The notes under the pieces were generated by a model. That model was given only the letters and a program-made list of their open reading frames with translations. It was not told the origin of the DNA and ran no database searches. From NCBI GenBank assembly GCA_030849065.1, contig JASAON010001627.1, forward strand, positions 53,970 through 117,969: DNA of 64,000 bases, written 5' to 3'. Positions 57,958 to 64,000 of the stretch are shown here, in pieces. How positions within the stretch are numbered: the first letter of the stretch is position 1; each line of letters starts with the position of its first letter. Origin of the DNA: Jaenimonas drosophilae. Taxonomy: Eukaryota > Euglenozoa > Kinetoplastea > Trypanosomatida > Trypanosomatidae. Made by a program: the position numbers and the translations under genes.

Positions 57958-60084
57958 TCACAAGTCCTCGTCAGAGCTATTCTCCCCCTTCTCAACACCT
58001 TTTTGCGCTGTCTTGGCGGCTTTCAGTTTTTTCGCCCACTGTTGAAGAAGCTGAAGTTTCTCTTTGTAGAGGCTTGTCGGGCAAGAATCTGATTCGCCTT
58101 CGCCGTCGTCAAGCCACTCTGACACCTCTCCAAGAACAGTCTTAAACTGATCCATTTCTTCAGAAGGCACAACAGCAATCAGCTCCTCATTTTCAACAAT
58201 TCCTTCGTTGCGGCACCAGAATAAGTAAGCCTCGAGGCTATTCTTCGCATCAGATCTCAAATGCTTTTCCAGTTCTATAGCATCAATGGCACGAAGATCA
58301 TCTAATTCTTTTTGCTGCACATCTGAAGAAACGACTGCATTCCACCACACGATAGATGACTTTAGAGGCCGATTTGCGTTTCGCATCCGAATGTAATGGG
58401 TCTCTCCAGTGCCATTGGATGCATTAACGTTGCTGGGAGCTTTTCTTGTCACATTGACAGCACTCCTGGCAATAGCTTCCACTTCCGACACCTCAATTAG
58501 CTCAGACTCATTCACAGAAAGCTGGATGCGAATAATGTGAGAATTATTGGGGTGTGGAATTTCTGGCTGAAACACTTTAAGCTTCTCCAAAGCTGCACGA
58601 ACACCGCTTACATCAATCGAGGCAAACGGTGTCACAGCATTTGGCTCCTCAAATAAGTGCAGCGAGAAGTCATCAGTACGGTTAAGCGTAACACTGACTG
58701 TACGACCGATAAAATTCGAAGTATCAAATAGATTGCGTTTGACTCCCTCCTTTGTGGAATCAACCGGAGGATGAACTGTGAAATAAATATCATCGCTCAG
58801 CCGCTCTTGGAGCTGAAACGACTTAGCGCGATAATGCGGTGATAGTTTTGCCGCGATGTATCCAGCTCCAATAGCGGCAGCCTCCTCCATGTTCATTGTA
58901 CGATCTACTTCTCGGCCAAGCGCTTTTGAAATGCTAGAGATGATCTTTGGTGTCCTTGCAGTTCCACCCATAAGCTCAAAAGCATCAAGATCCGCAGGTT
59001 TCATTCCTGAAACCTGCAAAGCCTCCTCGGCTACCTTCGTGATTCGATCAAATATACCTGAGCACTCCTTCTCAAATACTTCACGAGTAATGGTTGAGTG
59101 AAAGTCTCTCTCTGGAACAATCCCTTCAACGGTGTAAGGAGTATTGCTATTCACAGATAAAACTTCCCGAACTTTGTTCGCAGCTCGCAGCAACGAGAAT
59201 TGTGACTTGAGTTGAACAGCAGTTTTTCCACCAATAACTGGACCAATATTCATTTCTTTCATTGCTTTCTTTTCGATGAACTCAGCAACACAGAGGTCAA
59301 GTGCACGACCTCCTACAAATGCGTCCGATGAGGTGGCAATCGTTGTGAGAGTGCCGAATGCGTTTGTCATAGGGGAATTGTTCTTCGCTGGCGTGAATCG
59401 GTACACCCCGGCTGACGTTTGTGTATAGCCTACGTCGAGCACAGTAATAGTAACGGTTCTATTCCCAAAGCCTCGACGGCGCATTCCGTAATAAAAAGCA
59501 GCTGCTGTAGGTGCGTGAACTAATCCGAGTACATTGAGCCCCGAATAACGTGTCGCAGCATCCAAAATAACCTTCCTCTCAATCGAGCCAGTATTGTACG
59601 GAACAGTCACAACAACACTCTGAGGATCCAAAACTCCATCATTCCGAGCAATCTTTTGCGCATATGAAAGAAACATTGAATAAAGCTGGACCGCTGAGAA
59701 TGGAGCGAATCGCTCTCCAATGGGCACATGCGTACGAGAATCGGAAATGTCAACGGCGTATTCGAACTTGGAAGCCAAGAATTGAGGCAGCGACGTGGAA
59801 TTAGATGCAAGCACAAGAAGTTGATTTACTGCGGCGGCAGTCATCAAAGGAAACCGTGCTGCTAGCACTTTGGCAGGTTCACCAATATATCTGTCTCCGT
59901 TGCGAAAGCCAATATAATTGTCAATTTTTCGCTTCGAAAGCTCATTCAAGACAATATCCATTAGCTGATCGCTATGGGGTCCCGCAACTTTTAGATATTG
60001 TGATCCAAAATCTATGCCGATGACATGTGCGTGTGTAACCGACAAACACAATATGAGTGTCAGCAGCAGAAAATAATATCTCAT
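57958..60084 (-). CDS. ER Hsp110/GRP170 (HYOU1/Lhs1)-type chaperone
   Basis: The product has 708 residues. A signal peptide (MRYYFLLLTLILCLSVTHA) is followed by an Hsp70-type ATPase domain with GIDFGSQYLKVA, VVTVPYNTGSIERKVILDAA, TVTVLDVGYTQTSAGVYRF and FELMGGTARTPKIISSISKA. The sequence differs from BiP in the ways expected for GRP170: VGYTQTS rather than DLGGGT, and a helical, acidic C-terminal domain. Such proteins act as nucleotide-exchange factors for BiP and hold unfolded chains. The C-terminus is SSDEDL, a plausible ER retention signal in kinetoplastids, where BiP carries MDDL. At 708 residues it is shorter than animal GRP170. Codon use looks more AT-rich than in genes to the left. Confidence 0.85.
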   Translation of the reverse strand: MRYYFLLLTLILCLSVTHAHVIGIDFGSQYLKVAGPHSDQLMDIVLNELSKRKIDNYIGFRNGDRYIGEPAKVLAARFPLMTAAAVNQLLVLASNSTSLPQFLASKFEYAVDISDSRTHVPIGERFAPFSAVQLYSMFLSYAQKIARNDGVLDPQSVVVTVPYNTGSIERKVILDAATRYSGLNVLGLVHAPTAAAFYYGMRRRGFGNRTVTITVLDVGYTQTSAGVYRFTPAKNNSPMTNAFGTLTTIATSSDAFVGGRALDLCVAEFIEKKAMKEMNIGPVIGGKTAVQLKSQFSLLRAANKVREVLSVNSNTPYTVEGIVPERDFHSTITREVFEKECSGIFDRITKVAEEALQVSGMKPADLDAFELMGGTARTPKIISSISKALGREVDRTMNMEEAAAIGAGYIAAKLSPHYRAKSFQLQERLSDDIYFTVHPPVDSTKEGVKRNLFDTSNFIGRTVSVTLNRTDDFSLHLFEEPNAVTPFASIDVSGVRAALEKLKVFQPEIPHPNNSHIIRIQLSVNESELIEVSEVEAIARSAVNVTRKAPSNVNASNGTGETHYIRMRNANRPLKSSIVWWNAVVSSDVQQKELDDLRAIDAIELEKHLRSDAKNSLEAYLFWCRNEGIVENEELIAVVPSEEMDQFKTVLGEVSEWLDDGEGESDSCPTSLYKEKLQLLQQWAKKLKAAKTAQKGVEKGENSSDEDL

Positions 60085-60291
60085 GACTTGGAACCTTATC
60101 TCCAGAGCAACTGGATAGCCTTGTTATTATTCTACTGCTTTGAGGAATCGAGACTATAAAAAAAGTAAAAGAAAAATGGGCATCATCCACCAGCCGTACA
60201 GAGTTATCATCTTGGGGAAAATGAATCTTGTTCGATACTTTGTACACAGAAACAAGCAACAGGTGCACTCTAAATGTAAGGCTGCACCTTG
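60085..60291. other. Short intergenic spacer
   Basis: A purine run at about 60153-60175 (plus strand) is the acceptor tract upstream of the GRP170-like gene. Confidence 0.5.
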
Positions 60292-61734
60292 CTAATTTGC
60301 GCAACGGGGAGCCTTTAGCGGCCGCCTAGCTTCCGTCATGACCTTTCTCCCCTTCGTTCGCGCGTCAACAACGCGCTTCCAAAGAGCAGTGTAAATCATT
60401 TTGGCCTTCTTTTCGCCAATGTTTGGATGCGTATCCATTACTCGACGAATAAATTCACCTTCGGGTATATGAACCAGTGTTCGGCCATCTCCTTCCGGCA
60501 AAATGCCCTCCGGATCCGTAATTTGGCCTTTTGAGATAGTGCAGATGAGCTCCAAAGCTTGATCCCTGTTGAATCCATTCGGATCATTAGGATCAACCGC
60601 AACTACTTTGTTGGTTTTTGCCACGGCAAGCAGCGAAGCGTACCTCAACGTATTAATTGTATGACGTGAATCTCTCAGTAAAGGAGAAACGCAAGCAATC
60701 ACAACAGTTTTTGTTGGGCGTCGAACGGCAATTTCAAAGCAGTCACGGAGTAGAAGGGTCAATGGTGATCTGCGGTATGGGATATGCAGGTGTTGCGTAC
60801 TACTTGCGGCCATTGCTCTGGAACGAATACAATCCTTGAGAGTCATTAATGACGTATTGATGAATTTTGTCTCGGCTTGCCTGGACTTATCATGAGTTGC
60901 GCTGTCAGCAGTATTTTCACTTCCTGCTAAATCAACAACAAACAGTTCTCCTGGCTTTGCCCATCTGCTTTCCTTGGAGACAATTGAAATTCGAGCAATC
61001 ATGTGAGTACGCGAAGATGTTTCATTTCTTCCAGTTGCCTTCGTGGATCGTTGCGCCGCTGCCTCCTCGAAAGCTGCCAACAGCATCTCATCATTTGAGC
61101 ACTCAAAAGCTTCTGTTCCAAGGAGCTTTAGTTCACCGCTCACATCCTCCACAACTTGAACTTCAGCGCCAGTGAGCAAATCAATATTTTTGCTGGATTG
61201 AATTTCGATTACTGTCAGGAACACATCGAAGTCTGCGAAGTAGGGAGCCAAATCCTCGGTGATGTAACGAAAAATGCCGGAAGTGGTGTACGTTTTACCA
61301 CTTCCAGTCTGGCCATAGCAGAGAATGCAAGTTGATGCACCATCAGCGGAAAACTGAACCAGCGGAGAGCATGACTCAACATATACACGCTCTGTAGAAT
61401 CTTGGTGGCCAACAAATGTGCCATCAAGGGCAACAGTGCAAGGTTCAATAGTACAGTTGCCGGAGAGAGAGATTTTCGGACACATCAAAACAAGATCCCG
61501 CGTTCCATCAACCTTTTGAACAATGCTCTCATTACTCATCAATTCGCCATCAAACGGAATAATTGGACGTGCACGAACAAAGATACGTGAATCCTGATCT
61601 GTGAACAGTTCATCTGGGTCCATGACATGCCGTAATTGTTTTGTTATATTGGGCGGAATTTTTGTTCGATTTAGGAGCTGTTGAAACTCATCGGACTTCG
61701 ACCCAAGCTCCGCAACCAGTGGTATACTAGGCAT
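60292..61734 (-). CDS. Divergent, short kinesin
   Basis: The product has 480 residues. The motor domain occupies about 48-390: RIFVRARPIIPFD, Walker A GQTGSGKTYT (141-150), switch I NETSSRTHMI, switch II VDLAGSE, and IPYRRSPLTLLLRDC with TLRYASLLAVAKTN at the neck. All nucleotide-contacting motifs are intact. There is no long coiled coil; the C-terminal 90 residues end in a compact helical piece (IGEKKAKMIYTALWKRVVDA) with a helix-hairpin-helix flavour. The short tail and internal motor resemble depolymerising kinesin-13s, but the key loop motifs were not confirmed, so the class is open. The start is the ATG at 61734. It is the first gene of the minus-strand array. Confidence 0.88.
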   Translation of the reverse strand: MPSIPLVAELGSKSDEFQQLLNRTKIPPNITKQLRHVMDPDELFTDQDSRIFVRARPIIPFDGELMSNESIVQKVDGTRDLVLMCPKISLSGNCTIEPCTVALDGTFVGHQDSTERVYVESCSPLVQFSADGASTCILCYGQTGSGKTYTTSGIFRYITEDLAPYFADFDVFLTVIEIQSSKNIDLLTGAEVQVVEDVSGELKLLGTEAFECSNDEMLLAAFEEAAAQRSTKATGRNETSSRTHMIARISIVSKESRWAKPGELFVVDLAGSENTADSATHDKSRQAETKFINTSLMTLKDCIRSRAMAASSTQHLHIPYRRSPLTLLLRDCFEIAVRRPTKTVVIACVSPLLRDSRHTINTLRYASLLAVAKTNKVVAVDPNDPNGFNRDQALELICTISKGQITDPEGILPEGDGRTLVHIPEGEFIRRVMDTHPNIGEKKAKMIYTALWKRVVDARTKGRKVMTEARRPLKAPRCAN

Positions 61735-63943
61735 AATCAACACTCTGACTCAGCAAAACAAAAACCGATAGAAGCCAACTATTCACAGGGCTACAAAATA
61801 GGTAAAAAGAATGTACACGAGAATTTGTGACAAAAAAGCAATAACGAATGCAGCATTTTCCCGATGCCATTTGCCCACGGCGAAGCAGTTAAGCGCACAC
61901 GCACCCCACTGAGCATTCCTGCCGGACAAAACGTGCCAACGTACGACCTAGGCATCGCCCACCATCGTCAGGTGGAAACGTTCGCCACCGCCGCATCCCC
62001 ACGCATTGCGTTGATGATAGCGCGAACATTGGCACCAGAAATTAACCAAACCATAGGCGCGCATACCCCCGCCACCCGCCCCCACGCCCGCGGCAACGCG
62101 TTGGGGGGAATTAAGGAAAAACAGACCCCCCCCCCAAAGGAATCCCGGAGGCCCCCTCGCAAAAAGCCCCCCCCCCCCACCCGCCCCAAAACGCCGGAAT
62201 AGTTTTCGGGAAGAACGCCTGCGCGCGAAGGCAAAGCAGATGGAATACGGGGGCGGGGACCGGCCAAAAATTACCGGCGCCGCCCTCGGGTTTGGGATTG
62301 ACAACCCCGCCGCGGGAAATCGGCGGGCGATTATCAACCCACCATATCCCCACATCAAACCCCCAAACAACGCGGTTTGGTTTGGGGATGAAGCCCCCCC
62401 CCCCGTTTTCCCCGCCCCCGGCAAAAGCAGCGCGGCGGCGAAACGGCGAACCGCGCCAACGCAAAGAAAGATGCCGGATCGTTGCGGGGCGGCGGGGCGG
62501 CGCACGGGGGCCACAGGGGGTTTGGAACAACGCAACAACGCAAGCGGGCCGCGATTGGATGGCGAACAGTTGCCCCCCCCCCTCCAATGCGGCCCCCGGA
62601 AATCGGAGCCCCCCGCCCGCCGGAAGGAAGGCGCAATGCAAAAGCGAAGACGGCTGGCCCATCGTCGTTTCCCCCCCGCCCGCAAATCCATCGCCCCCCG
62701 CGCCTCGCAATTATCATTCTCTTACTTTTCCCCAATTCCCAACTTTTGAAAAGGAAAAGGGCCCCGCCAAACGTCGCCGAAGCCCCGCCGGCGGGCGGGG
62801 GGTGGTGGCGGCGGTGGTGGCTTGTGTGCATGCGTGTGTGTGTGTGTGGGGGGGGGGGGTTCCGTTCAAAAAGCGCACGGCAAAGCGGGGGCCCCATCGA
62901 TTCAGCCGCAAGGAAAAGGTTTAACGAATGCCAATTCCAAAAGGAGGCGGTGGGCCAAGGAATGGGGCGTCGCCGGGAATTGCGATTTGCGAGGGGCGGG
63001 GCGGTGGGCCTTTTGGATGGAGTATGCCATTCGCCCCGCCGCCCCCCGTCAGCGCCCGCGGGCCGCCCCCCGAAGGCCCCCCCCCCCGCCAATTCCCATT
63101 CGCCCACCCGTTGCGGGTTCCCCGCCCCCCTTCCCCAGAAAATCCAAGGCATCGCCGGTGACGTGACGCGTCGTTGTTTCGCGCAATTTGCCGGGCCATG
63201 GCGCGGCCAAGGGATCCCCGTTGCTTGCTGAATCGCGATGAAGTGATAGGGTTTCACCTCGTTACGCAGGTAAGCTTTCCGGAAAAGTGGGTAAACGTTT
63301 TCGTTGCGTAACTTAGATGCCTCGCGTGTGTGTATCGTCTGTGCCTTTCAATTCCCCGCAAACATATGCCGCCATACGTAGTTCGGACCTTAAAGTTACA
63401 TAACAAGTTTTTTGAGCCCACCGCCAACCCCTTTTTGCGTCCAAAGCAAGCCTTACCCGGCGAGTGTGCGCGGGGATCTTCAAATGTTTTTTCTTCAAAA
63501 AAATACTTCTTTTCATTCCAAACTGTCTCTCTTCCTCTATTTCACGTGTGGGTTTTTGCAATTTTGACATCGGGTCCTTATTCCCCACAGCAAAACATCC
63601 CTTTTTTCCCTGACAAATCGCTCTCTTTTCTTTGAACTCGAGCTCCGCACTGAACCATGTAATCAAGCTGTGTGTCCACAACTCCAGCGGGGGGTGAACT
63701 TGCCACAAGAGCGAACACGAAACGGTAGTTGAGCAATGTGTGCTGCGTTGGACAGCGAGCGCTCGCTCTCAGCAGTCGAGCTTGGTTATCGCATTCGTCT
63801 GTTCCCCCGTTACTCTCACATATTATCGTGGCGCTATCGCTTCATCGCGATCCGCTCGAAAACCGGAGTTCGGGAAACAAAAGAGAAGGGGAATGACAAT
63901 ATCGTGAATTTTTGTAAGTCATGTTACAATCCCATTAGAAACT
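61735..63943. other. Anomalous G/C-homopolymer-rich region at the head of the gene array
   Basis: From about 62050 to 63230 base composition jumps to very high G+C with repeated C runs on the plus strand (62126-62135, 62167-62178, 62394-62404, 62573-62582, 63077-63086) and a GT repeat followed by G12 at 62832-62859. Long ORFs occur in nearly every frame, as expected from the lack of stop codons in such sequence, and none looks like a real protein. Flanks (61735-61950 and 63240-63943) have ordinary composition. It lies between divergent units: the minus-strand gene array to the left and a plus-strand 5S rRNA to the right. It may be a polymerase II start region or a poor-quality assembly segment. 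Confidence 0.55.
62832..62859 (+). repeat. GT repeat followed by G12 run
   Basis: The plus strand reads a short (GT)n run directly followed by twelve G residues. GT-rich and poly-G tracts mark polymerase II start regions in trypanosomes, so this could be functional; it could also be sequencing noise. Confidence 0.7.
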
Positions 63944-64000
63944 GTGTACGACCATACTCCAGTGAAAACACCATATCCCGTCCGATTTGTGAAGTTAAGC
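63944..64000 (+). rRNA. 5S rRNA, 5' part (cut by window end)
   Basis: From GTGTACGACCATAC at 63944 the sequence follows the kinetoplastid 5S rRNA closely, including CACCATATCCCGTCCGATTT and GTGAAGTTAAGC, which starts the internal A-box. About 57 of the expected ~115-120 nucleotides are present. Animal, fungal and plant 5S differ in this segment, so this is a strong taxonomic marker for Euglenozoa. It is on the strand opposite to all protein genes. 5S genes are often linked to spliced-leader genes in bodonids and diplonemids, but no spliced leader is visible in the preceding kilobase. Confidence 0.92.

Noticed and set aside
61864..62202. 112-residue plus-strand ORF at the edge of the homopolymer region
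   Set aside because: The first 70 residues look fairly protein-like, but it decays into Pro/Lys homopolymer coding and no family is recognised.
62355..63257. 300-residue minus-strand ORF, and the overlapping 249-residue plus-strand ORF at 62482-63231
   Set aside because: Both arise from the lack of stop codons in the G/C-homopolymer block and read as Gly/Arg/Pro strings.
63300..63943. Search for a spliced-leader RNA near the 5S gene
   Set aside because: Neither strand shows the conserved TTTCTGTACT exon end; an AATTTTTG resembling an Sm site at 63907 has no leader upstream.

Overview
The window looks like nuclear DNA of a free-living or early-branching kinetoplastid, or a close euglenozoan relative such as a diplonemid. 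Four things point there. About 30 protein genes lie head to tail on the minus strand. Most are uninterrupted ORFs, and several have a minus-strand pyrimidine tract and AG shortly upstream of the first in-frame ATG, as expected for spliced-leader trans-splicing. The families are typical of the group: a NEK kinase with a C-terminal PH domain, a Gly/Met/Tyr-rich PEX13-like glycosomal peroxin, a sphingolipid synthase, a PSP1-domain protein and an ATOM40-like barrel. The last 57 bases are the start of a kinetoplastid-type 5S rRNA on the plus strand. No spliced-leader RNA was found. Gene starts given here are the first in-frame ATG; longer frames opening with GTG or TTG were trimmed.

Layout, left to right (transcription runs right to left). 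1-1367: N-terminal part of a helical-repeat protein that runs off the window. 2642-3943: MOK/RCK kinase. 3944-11242: 7.3 kb without a long ORF; I think it hides an intron-interrupted gene (about 5111-10650). 11243-16750: PSP1 protein, sphingolipid synthase, two unknown membrane-associated proteins, PEX13-like protein. 16751-18167: another stretch with exon-like islands. 18168-26702: CCCH zinc-finger protein, ribonucleotide reductase R2, an anchored unknown, a tubulin glutamylase. 28205-37329: NEK-PH kinase, MCM9, two unknowns, DMC1, a TPR-TMEM33-like membrane protein. 37830-48702: FAM184 coiled coil, ATOM40-like barrel, proteasome alpha-1 type subunit, EF-Ts-like protein, membrane histidine phosphatase, BRCT protein. 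48941-61734: tandem AMP deaminase, cyclophilin-40, small membrane protein, inactive-looking GAPDH homologue, glycine cleavage H protein, GRP170-like ER chaperone, divergent kinesin. 61735-63943: anomalous G/C-homopolymer region. 63944-64000: 5S rRNA start.

Neighbouring genes share a polycistron rather than a pathway, as is usual for kinetoplastids. Themes recur all the same: cilium and tubulin (MOK, TTLL, FAM184, kinesin), recombination (DMC1, MCM9, BRCT), nucleotide metabolism (R2, AMP deaminase) and organelle biogenesis (ATOM40, EF-Ts, H protein, PEX13, GRP170).

The most unusual observations are the putative cis-spliced gene in a trans-splicing genome, the fused dead-plus-live AMP deaminase, the GAPDH homologue lacking both catalytic residues, and the homopolymer-rich block at the head of the gene array. 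All calls come from reading the sequence; no database search was run.
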